Below, piece after piece: positions 33,615-40,272 of a stretch of 40,272 nucleotides of DNA. The notes under the pieces are model-generated. The model was given only the letters and a program-made list of their open reading frames with translations, searched no databases and was not told the DNA's origin. The position numbers were made by a program, and so were the translations under genes. The DNA comes from Hyphomicrobiaceae bacterium (GTDB taxonomy: Bacteria; Pseudomonadota; Alphaproteobacteria; Rhizobiales; Hyphomicrobiaceae), in assembly GCA_013141255.1 (NCBI GenBank), contig JABFRJ010000386.1, positions 1 to 40,272 on the forward strand, read 5' to 3'. Every line of letters begins with the position of its first letter. The stretch's first letter is position 1.

Positions 33615-36600
33615 GAACACCCGCTCGTCGAACCGCAGGTTTCGCACTTCAAGCAGGTCCCGTTGCGCACCAGCGTAAAGTTCTGGCATTCGCCACACGA
33701 CTCGCCCTCGTACCCCTTGATGCGCGCTTCCAATCGACGATCAGAAACCGACCGACTGCCCGATCCACCGCCCGTCATCGTCGTGGCATGCGTCACACCA
33801 ACAGGCGCGCTCACAGCCACCAGCGTTTCCGACTTGTGGAACGCCGTCGCCACATGCCCCTGCATCTGCGACACAGACTCCATGGCAAGCGCCGTATTAC
33901 CGCGCACAACCATCATGTCGCCATGCGCAGCGATCCGCCCGCGTGTGAAGCCGTGCGAAACAACCCGCTCCGCAGCAACCGGTTGAGTACGAACCTCGCC
34001 ATCTTCGTCTTCGCCTGCACCCATCGCCGTGACTGACAGATCTTCCGGTTCAACGTGAGCAAGATCGTTACGACCCAGATAAGACACCGCCAATTCGCGG
34101 AAGATATAATCAAGCACGCTGGTCGCGTTCTTGATCGTCTCGTTACCCGTCACGATGCCAGCTGGCTCAAAGCGCGTGAACGTAAACGCATCAACATATT
34201 CTTCAAGCGGCACGCCGTACTGCAAACCAAGGCTGATCGCGATGGCGAAATTGTTCATCAACGACCGGAACGCGGCGCCTTCTTTGTGCATATCGATGAA
34301 GATTTCACCGATGCGACCATCGCCATACTCGCCCGTCGTCAAGTATACCTTGTGCCCGCCAACCGTGGCTTTCTGCGTATAGCCCTTGCGACGGCCCGGC
34401 AGTTTTTCACGTTCATGCGCCCGCTCAATAATGCGCTCAACGATCTTCTCTGCAACCGCAGCTGCACGCGCCGTCTGCGACTTCGAAACGATGTCATCAG
34501 CAATATCACCCGCATCCTCGTCATCGTCCGACAACAGTTGCGAATTGAGCGGTTGCGACAACTTCGAACCATCACGATAAAGCGCATTGGCTTTAAGCGC
34601 CAATTTCCACGACATCATGTACGACTGTTTGCAGTCTTCCACTGTCGCATCGTTCGGCATGTTGATCGTCTTAGAAATTGCGCCCGAAATGAACGGTTGC
34701 GACGCCGCCATCATCAAAATATGGCTTTCAACCGACAATGAACGCTTGCCCTTGCGACCGCACGGATTGGCGCAATCGAAAACATTGAGGTGTTTTTCAT
34801 TGAGGTGCGGCGCGCCTTCCAGCGTCATCGCTCCGCACACATGCTCGTTCGCAGCTTCAATGTCTTTCTTCGAGAACCCAAGATGCGGCAGCAGCTCAAA
34901 CGCTGGATCGTTCAATTTTTCAGTCGAAATTTTCAACGTATTGACCAGGAAGTCTTCGCCCAGCGCCCACTTATTAAAGACGAACTTGATGTCAAACGCG
35001 CTCTTGAGACCGCTCTCAAGTTTCGCCAGCACATCTTCGGTGAAGCCTTTGGTCTTCAGCGTGCTGTGATTAATCGCAGGCGCTTGCCGCATCGTGCCGT
35101 GACCGACGGCATAGGCTTCCATCTCAGCAATCTGCGCTTCACTATAGCCGAGCGTGCGCAAAGCTTGCGGCACCGCCTGATTGATGATCTTGAAATACCC
35201 ACCACCAGCAAGCTTCTTAAACTTCACCAGCGCGAAGTCCGGCTCAATCCCCGTCGTATCGCAATCCATCACCAACCCAATGGTGCCCGTCGGCGCGACC
35301 ACCGACACCTGCGCGTTACGATACCCAGCGTCTTGGCCAAGCTCTATCGCCCGATCCCAAGCCTTCCGCGAGGCTGCAATCAGCGCTTTGTCAGCGCAAT
35401 TGGCATGATCAAGCGGCACGGGCACAATCGCCAGCTTCTCGTAACCTTCCGACTGTCCATAAGCCGCACGACGATGATTGCGAATAACGCGCAGCATGTC
35501 CTGCGAGTTTGGCTCATAGCCTGGGAACGCCCCAAGCTCACGCGCCATTTCCGCGCTCGTCGAATAAGCAACGCCGGTCATAATCGCCGAGATCGCACCA
35601 CAAATCGCGCGGCCTTCTGGACTGTCATAACCAATTCCAGAAGCCATCAACAAGCCGCCGATGTTGGCAAAGCCGATACCGAGCGTACGATAGCGATAGC
35701 TGAGCTCTGCTATCTGCTTCGATGGGAATTGCGCCATCATCACAGAGATTTCGAGCGCAATCGTCCACAAACGGCAAGCATGCTCATACGCTGCGATGTC
35801 AACTTTGCCTTCTGGCGACGCAAACCGCATCAGGTTCAACGACGCAAGATTGCAAGCTGTATCGTCAAGGAACATATATTCCGAACACGGGTTCGACGCC
35901 CGAATCGGACCCGACTGCGGGCACGTATGCCAATCGTTGATCGTGGTGTGGAATTGAATACCTGGATCAGCCGACGCCCAAGCCGCATGACCAATCTTTT
36001 CCCAAAGATCGCGCGCCTTCAACGTCTTCATCACTTTGCCATGCGTGCGACCTGTAAGGTTCCAATCCTTATCCGCCACAACTGCATCGAGAAATTCGTC
36101 CGTCACCCGCACGGAGTTATTCGAATTCTGCCCCGAAACCGTCAGATAGGCTTCGCTATCCCAATCGGTGTCATAGGTCGAAAAATCAATCTCCGTATAA
36201 CCCTGACGCGCAAACTGCATCACGCGACGGATATAATTGTCCGGAACCACATCGCGGCGAGCTTCTTTGATCGCCTGCTTCAGCTTCGGATTTTTGACCG
36301 GATCATAACAATCGTCGCCATCTGCTTCGCAGTTGACGCAAGCCTTCATGATCGCCTTGAGGCGCTTCTGGCAAATCTTCGAACCAGTCACGAGTGCCGC
36401 GACCTTCTGCTCTTCTTTCACTTTCCAATCGATATAGGTCTCGATATCCGGATGATCGACATCTACGACAACCATCTTCGCCGCACGACGCGTCGTCCCA
36501 CCCGACTTGATCGCACCCGCCGCTCGATCGCCAATCTTGAGGAAGCTCATCAAACCCGATGATTTACCACCACCCGAGAGCTTTTCATTTTCAGCTCTGA

Positions 36601-37312
36601 GTGACGAAAAATTAGATCCCGTGCCCGAACCATATTTGAACAGGCGCGCTTCCCGCACCCACAAATCCATGATGCCGCTCTCACCCACGAGATCATCAGC
36701 CACCGACTGAATGAAACAGGCATGGGGCTGCGGATGCTCATAGGCCGACGACGACAAGGTCAACTCGCCAGTGCGATAATCGACGTAGTAGTGTCCTTGC
36801 CCCGGCCCATCGATGCCATAGGCCCAATGCATACCCGTGTTGAACCACTGCGGACTATTTGGCGCCGCATACTGCATCGCCAACATGTAACGATGCTCAT
36901 CAAAGAAGGCGCGCGCATCGTCTTCCGTTGTGAAGTATCCCCCCTTCCAACCCCAATACGTCCACGTGCCAGCAAGGCGATCGAACACCTGGCGCGAGTC
37001 ATTTTCGCCAACAATGCGTTCGCCAGGCTTCAGATCAGCCATCGCCCGATCGTCAGCGACCGAGCGCCACAACCACGACGGCACCTGCGTTTCTTCGACT
37101 TTCTTAAGCCGCTTTGGTACGCCAGCTTTGCGGAAATACTTCTGCGCCAAAATGTCGGCAGCAACCTGGCTCCAATGCTCAGGCACAGCAAAATCGGCAC
37201 AACGGAATACAACCGACCCATCCGGGTTCTTTATCTCAGACGTCGCCTTGCGGAACGGAATGCTGTCGTAAGGTGATTTGCCCGCTTCGGTGAAACGACG
37301 TGAAATCTTCAT
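33611..37312 (-). CDS. nrdJ: adenosylcobalamin-dependent (class II) ribonucleotide reductase, long form
   Basis: 1233 aa, typical of the long alphaproteobacterial NrdJ. The reaction is the same as for the shorter enzyme at 13.3 kb, but the sequence is from a different branch. Active-site parts: C199 ('HACFIQ'), the radical loop NPCSE at 474-478 (C476, Ser in place of Gly) and C487, again 11 after C476. '[21 protein letters not shown]' gives the phosphate-binding region. A large insert with C-rich '[13 protein letters not shown]' sits at about 323-335, a TSCPD-like region near 1010-1100, and the chain ends in a zinc-ribbon-like Cys cluster (CGEC, CLKCETC). ATG at 37312 with AGGGG, partly held in a hairpin. 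It is probably the main housekeeping reductase (inference). Confidence 0.95.
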   Translation of the reverse strand: MKISRRFTEAGKSPYDSIPFRKATSEIKNPDGSVVFRCADFAVPEHWSQVAADILAQKYFRKAGVPKRLKKVEETQVPSWLWRSVADDRAMADLKPGERIVGENDSRQVFDRLAGTWTYWGWKGGYFTTEDDARAFFDEHRYMLAMQYAAPNSPQWFNTGMHWAYGIDGPGQGHYYVDYRTGELTLSSSAYEHPQPHACFIQSVADDLVGESGIMDLWVREARLFKYGSGTGSNFSSLRAENEKLSGGGKSSGLMSFLKIGDRAAGAIKSGGTTRRAAKMVVVDVDHPDIETYIDWKVKEEQKVAALVTGSKICQKRLKAIMKACVNCEADGDDCYDPVKNPKLKQAIKEARRDVVPDNYIRRVMQFARQGYTEIDFSTYDTDWDSEAYLTVSGQNSNNSVRVTDEFLDAVVADKDWNLTGRTHGKVMKTLKARDLWEKIGHAAWASADPGIQFHTTINDWHTCPQSGPIRASNPCSEYMFLDDTACNLASLNLMRFASPEGKVDIAAYEHACRLWTIALEISVMMAQFPSKQIAELSYRYRTLGIGFANIGGLLMASGIGYDSPEGRAICGAISAIMTGVAYSTSAEMARELGAFPGYEPNSQDMLRVIRNHRRAAYGQSEGYEKLAIVPVPLDHANCADKALIAASRKAWDRAIELGQDAGYRNAQVSVVAPTGTIGLVMDCDTTGIEPDFALVKFKKLAGGGYFKIINQAVPQALRTLGYSEAQIAEMEAYAVGHGTMRQAPAINHSTLKTKGFTEDVLAKLESGLKSAFDIKFVFNKWALGEDFLVNTLKISTEKLNDPAFELLPHLGFSKKDIEAANEHVCGAMTLEGAPHLNEKHLNVFDCANPCGRKGKRSLSVESHILMMAASQPFISGAISKTINMPNDATVEDCKQSYMMSWKLALKANALYRDGSKLSQPLNSQLLSDDDEDAGDIADDIVSKSQTARAAAVAEKIVERIIERAHEREKLPGRRKGYTQKATVGGHKVYLTTGEYGDGRIGEIFIDMHKEGAAFRSLMNNFAIAISLGLQYGVPLEEYVDAFTFTRFEPAGIVTGNETIKNATSVLDYIFRELAVSYLGRNDLAHVEPEDLSVTAMGAGEDEDGEVRTQPVAAERVVSHGFTRGRIAAHGDMMVVRGNTALAMESVSQMQGHVATAFHKSETLVAVSAPVGVTHATTMTGGGSGSRSVSDRRLEARIKGYEGESCGECQNFTLVRNGTCLKCETCGSTSGCS

Positions 37313-37930
37313 CTTTAGCCCCTGGATCGTCTTTTTTGGATCCAGGCAAGTCGCACCACTAAACTCGGCAGCGAATGGGAGACGCGATTACAAACAACCA
37401 GACAACACCAAGCAGCGTCACACGACTGCCCGAACGAATGGAATTGGGTGAGGAGACACAGCGCCGGGCCCGAAACATGAGCACACGCGGCAACCGAAAC
37501 GCACAAAAGCTACAGTACAAAACACGACGTGGGCACTATCAGCTCCTCAGCCGCAAAAGCCTGTCGCTCGTCTTCATCATTCGAGCGCCGCACTGCAGTC
37601 TTTGAGGGGGCCGACCGGCATCGACACGCCGCTCGTCACACTCCCAACATGCCGATTCGCAACGCACCTGTCACGAGGTCTTGTAGGTTTCCCCGCCAAC
37701 CCACCACTACATGTAGATTACGCACGCTATGCCGGAGCAACCTGTGCATGACATACCAACAACCCCATGTGTCATCGGCATTTTCTCCCATGGCGATCTC
37801 AGTGCCCCCTGTTGGCGAACAGCGATCAATCCATCCCCACTTCGAGTTTACATGACAACACCATGACGGGTTGCACCAGCGCTGTGGCATCAAAGTCGCA
37901 ATTTCTACGACGCTAATTCGGTGGTCGAAA
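37313..37930. other. 618-bp gene-free region upstream of the long nrdJ
   Basis: Between the nrdJ start and the end of the TM1410-type hydrolase gene, both on the minus strand. The ORFs here (up to 116 aa) have atypical composition and no family look. It should hold the nrdJ promoter and a long leader. I looked for a cobalamin riboswitch (the B12-box core GCCACTG and its flanks) and for GTTC-N7-GTTC, and found neither. A hairpin at 37321-37346 is listed separately. A CTACATGTAG palindrome lies near 37714. Confidence 0.5.
37321..37346 (-). promoter_or_regulatory. hairpin overlapping the ribosome binding site of the long nrdJ
   Basis: On the minus strand CCTGGATC, a 10-nt A-rich loop, GATCCAGG, then GGCTAAAG and the ATG. 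The 8-bp stem is perfect and its 3' arm ends in the AGG of the AGGGG ribosome site. If formed in the mRNA it would partly hide that site. Confidence 0.6.
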
Positions 37931-38950
37931 TTATGGTGGCGGCGGCGGTCCAGCCGCAGGCCGAAAGCTCTCAATCGGCGGCTCATTCAAGCGCCACAAA
38001 GTTCGGTCGGCCACATGCGGCACAAACCCCTCTTTGCGCGCAAACGAGCTAAGCCGTTCAATCTTCTGCGCATCATCGACATACTCAACCACGAACACGG
38101 CCTTGCCAGCTTTCTTCGCCCGCCGCAGCGGCCCAAGTGCAGCCTGCACTTCATCAGGCGGATTGGCTCCTGCCGCAAAATCCAGACCGAACAGCAAATC
38201 TTCTTTGGCTATGCCATCAATCGCAGCCAGCACGCCCTTGTGCGCCAACAACTCCTCAGCGTTCTGCAGCACGACTAAAAACTCTGGCCGCTCCGCCCGC
38301 GCCACCTGCGCCACGCGCTGCACCCACGCCACCATATCTTTCTCAACCTGCGGCCGCTCCTGCCGCCATTCCTGAAACACGTCGGCACGGTCAAGATAGA
38401 TCCCGTCAAATCCCTGCCCCAGAATTTGCGCGAGATAACTCGAAGCCCCCTCAACCATCATCCGCTGCCACTCCGGGTCCCAAAATCGAACCGGGTAATT
38501 CTCGATCCAACGTGGGTTCATCGGCCCAAGCCATGCTGGCGCCTGCCCCGGCTCCTCCCACGCCCGATCCCAATAGGGCCGATAGCGCTCCGCTTCACCA
38601 ATCGAAATATACGCCAGCACAATCCGTCGCGATCCGTCGGGTTTCATCCGCGCTCGCGCAATTTCCTCACGCGTAAAAGCCCGCTCAAACCGCAACGCTT
38701 TAGAGAGCGCAAACTCCGTCACCACCAGATCGTGCGCCGATTGCGCCATTTGATCGAAATTGATGCGTCTGAGCTGATATCCCCAATTGCGTACGTTCTT
38801 CAGCAGTCCCTGCCGGGCAGCTGCCGCCCCACGCGCACTCGCCTTTGCACCAGTTTGCGCACCTGTCTGCGCTAACGCAGGCGCATCAGTCACCAACGTC
38901 GCCACAGCCCCCGCCAAAAACCGCCGCCGCGAATACAAACTTAAACTCAT
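37931..38950 (-). CDS. exported TM1410/MJ1477-type putative glycoside hydrolase (GH114-like)
   Basis: 339 aa. The N-terminus has a twin-arginine leader (SRRRFLAG, then 'AVATLVTDAPALA'), followed by a short Gln/Ala-rich linker and a TIM-barrel domain. Domain marks are 'NWGYQLRRINFDQMAQSAHDLVVTE', 'IVLAYISIGEAERYRPYW', 'YPVRFWDPEWQ' and 'GFDGIYLDRADVFQEW', which match the TM1410 family related to GH114 endo-alpha-1,4-polygalactosaminidases. Asp/Glu residues in 'DGIYLDRAD' and 'SIGEAERY' could be catalytic. The polysaccharide substrate is unknown. It lies 86 bp after the MetE-like gene, same strand, with a weak terminator between. Confidence 0.88.
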   Translation of the reverse strand: MSLSLYSRRRFLAGAVATLVTDAPALAQTGAQTGAKASARGAAAARQGLLKNVRNWGYQLRRINFDQMAQSAHDLVVTEFALSKALRFERAFTREEIARARMKPDGSRRIVLAYISIGEAERYRPYWDRAWEEPGQAPAWLGPMNPRWIENYPVRFWDPEWQRMMVEGASSYLAQILGQGFDGIYLDRADVFQEWRQERPQVEKDMVAWVQRVAQVARAERPEFLVVLQNAEELLAHKGVLAAIDGIAKEDLLFGLDFAAGANPPDEVQAALGPLRRAKKAGKAVFVVEYVDDAQKIERLSSFARKEGFVPHVADRTLWRLNEPPIESFRPAAGPPPPP

Positions 38951-38976
38951 TTCGCCCCTGCATTTTCAATAAAAGA

Positions 38977-38995
38977 GCGACGCCATCGGCGCCGC
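38977..38995 (-). terminator. weak intrinsic terminator after the MetE-like gene
   Basis: On the minus strand GCGGCGCC, loop GAT, GGCGTCGC, then TCTTTTATTG. One mismatch in an 8-bp stem and a mixed U-tract, 41 bp after the stop of the MetE-like gene. Confidence 0.45.
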
Positions 38996-39036
38996 CCCCG
39001 TTCCTATCAGAATTTTTCAGGCCATTGAAAAGCGTT

Positions 39037-40149
39037 TCAACCAACCCCGCCCCAAACCTCTTTGGCCACAGAAACCACTAACTCCAACTTCTTCCACTGC
39101 TCATCCTCTGCCAGCGCATTGCCCTCTTCCGTCGAGGCAAACCCACACTGCGGGCTCAAACATAGCTGATCGAGCGACGTATACTTCGTCGCCGCCTCAA
39201 TGCGCTTTAAAATATCGTCGCGCTTTTCAAGACTACCCACCTTCGTCGTCACCAATCCGAGCACCGCCTTCTTACCCTTGGGCAAAAACCGCAGCGGCTC
39301 AAACCCGCCCGACCGCTCGTCATCCCACTCCATGAAGTAGCCATCGACGTCGATCTTGTTAAACACCATGTCCGCCACCGGCTCATATCCGCCCGACGCT
39401 ACAAACGTCGACCGGAAATTCCCACGACACGTGTGCGTCGTAATCGTCATATCCCCCGGACGCCCTTTGAGCGCCGCCCCCAGTGTGTCCCGATATTGCG
39501 ACATCATCTCTTCTGGATTATCACCTCGCGCGCGCAACATCTTGATCTGCTCCGGATCACAAAAATACGCGAGCGACGTATCATCCAACTGCAGATACCG
39601 ACATCCGGCATCATAAAACGCTTTGATCGCCTTGTTGTAGGCCTTGCCGAGATCCGCATAGTACTCATCCATGCGCGGATACACCTTGGCATCGATACCG
39701 CTGCGCCCCGCGCGATAGTGCAACATGCTGGGCGAGGGGATCGTCATCTTCGCCGTCCGCCCCGTCACCGACTTCAAATACTTAAAGTGCGCGAGATGCG
39801 GATGATCGGCAGAAAAATCGATCTTCCCCGTTACGCGCATCGCGTGCGCTTTGGTCTGCACGCCCTTGAATTGAATGCCCTGCCCCGTGTCGTAACGCTC
39901 GGCGCCGACGAGATGTTGCAGAAAATCATAATGCCACCACGTGCGACGATACTCGCCATCCGTAATCGCCTGCAACCCAATGGCTTCTTCCTTCTTCACC
40001 AGCGCCGCAATCTCAGTGTCCTCAATCGCCGTCAATTCGGCGTCAGAAATTTTCTTCTGATCATGTTTTTCACGCGCGTCCTTGACCGCTTTGGAGCGCA
40101 ACAAACTGCCGACCATGTCAGCACGAAACGGACCTTTTTTGATCGACAT
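39037..40149 (-). CDS. cobalamin-independent methionine synthase C-terminal-like protein (YxjG/YxjH type)
   Basis: 370 aa, only the catalytic C-terminal barrel of MetE, as in YxjG-type proteins. Candidate zinc ligands can be placed: H239 and C241 in 'THTCRGNF', E274 in 'YFMEWDDE' and C335 in 'LSPQCGFAS'. 'ITDGEYRRTWWHYDFL' (residues 62-77) is the family's substrate-side motif. It probably transfers a methyl group to homocysteine or a related thiol; the methyl donor is not known, as the folate-binding N-terminal half of MetE is missing. ATG at 40149 with a strong GGAGG site. Confidence 0.88.
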   Translation of the reverse strand: MSIKKGPFRADMVGSLLRSKAVKDAREKHDQKKISDAELTAIEDTEIAALVKKEEAIGLQAITDGEYRRTWWHYDFLQHLVGAERYDTGQGIQFKGVQTKAHAMRVTGKIDFSADHPHLAHFKYLKSVTGRTAKMTIPSPSMLHYRAGRSGIDAKVYPRMDEYYADLGKAYNKAIKAFYDAGCRYLQLDDTSLAYFCDPEQIKMLRARGDNPEEMMSQYRDTLGAALKGRPGDMTITTHTCRGNFRSTFVASGGYEPVADMVFNKIDVDGYFMEWDDERSGGFEPLRFLPKGKKAVLGLVTTKVGSLEKRDDILKRIEAATKYTSLDQLCLSPQCGFASTEEGNALAEDEQWKKLELVVSVAKEVWGGVG

Positions 40150-40272
40150 GAGTTCCTCCAGCGAGACGTATTTTGGGCGCGTTAAATCAAACCGCGCACC
40201 CTCAGTCTGCCCTAGGACCTCACACCCTGACCAGCCCTAATCAACGCCTCAGACTTCATAACAGCCCTGGCG

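Noticed and set aside
34790-36562. 590-aa plus-strand ORF
   Set aside because: Lies wholly antisense to the long nrdJ; very Arg/His/Ile-rich with no domain, as expected for the reverse frame of a C-ending-codon gene.
37313-37930. Cobalamin riboswitch in front of the B12-dependent reductase
   Set aside because: No B12-box core (GCCACTG) or matching flanks seen on the minus strand.
37636-37986. 116-aa minus-strand ORF downstream of the hydrolase gene
   Set aside because: Overlaps the end of the hydrolase gene in another frame, has Trp/His-rich atypical composition and only a weak possible start.
1-40272. Mobile element, prophage or defence island
   Set aside because: No transposase, integrase, tRNA-attachment duplication, terminal repeats or known defence gene was found in any frame.

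Overview
The window looks like ordinary chromosome from an alphaproteobacterium, most likely of the order Hyphomicrobiales (Rhizobiales). This is an inference. It rests on an ftsE-ftsX-ydcF-plsC gene run, a LexA-type site of the alphaproteobacterial form GTTC-N7-GTTC, a very long B12-dependent ribonucleotide reductase, a CpdR-like single-domain receiver, and Bug/Tct and TRAP binding proteins. GC content is moderate, with a strong bias to C-ending codons. I see no rRNA, tRNA, CRISPR array, insertion sequence, integrase or prophage gene.

Layout. 1-3.2 kb: a DUF482 acyltransferase-like protein (-), an exported M48 metalloprotease (+) and the tRNA hydroxylase trhO (+). 3.2-8.1 kb (-): a complete tripartite tricarboxylate transporter (tctC-tctB-tctA, with a strong hairpin after tctC), xanthine phosphoribosyltransferase gpt, and an orphan Tat-exported TRAP binding protein with its own terminator. 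8.4-10.5 kb (+): an Old Yellow Enzyme family reductase and an AIM24/TIGR00266 protein, ending in a bidirectional terminator shared with a TorF-type porin (-). 11.8-13.1 kb (+): a pteridine-reductase-like SDR beside folB. 13.3-15.9 kb (-): a class II ribonucleotide reductase (875 aa) with a good sigma70 promoter and a LexA-type box directly upstream. 16-19.8 kb (-): ftsE, ftsX with a long N-terminal extension, ydcF, plsC. 20.1-21.1 kb (+): hpt and a CpdR-like receiver. 21.1-22.5 kb (-): a long cation diffusion facilitator. 22.8-25.7 kb (+): rpsO and pnp with terminators. 25.7-30.4 kb: an accessory-looking mix of small membrane proteins, AraC and TetR regulators, and VOC and SRPBCC proteins; the TetR/DUF2306 divergent region carries a tandem palindromic operator. 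30.4-32.4 kb (-): an Asp/Glu racemase family protein and proA. 32.5-37.3 kb (-): a second, 1233-aa class II ribonucleotide reductase, translationally coupled to an unknown small protein and followed by a second unknown protein and a terminator. 37.9-40.1 kb (-): a TM1410-type glycoside hydrolase with a twin-arginine leader and a MetE-core-like (YxjG-type) protein.

How the genes fit together. Nucleotide metabolism recurs: gpt, hpt, folB with a probable pteridine reductase, and two adenosylcobalamin-dependent ribonucleotide reductases. The two reductases appear to be under different control. The shorter one has an apparent SOS promoter. The longer one heads an operon with two uncharacterised genes and has a hairpin that overlaps its ribosome binding site. 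I regard this pair, with the unknown operon partners, as the most interesting content. I did not find a clearly new defence or mobile system. All functional calls are from reading sequence motifs; no database search was run.
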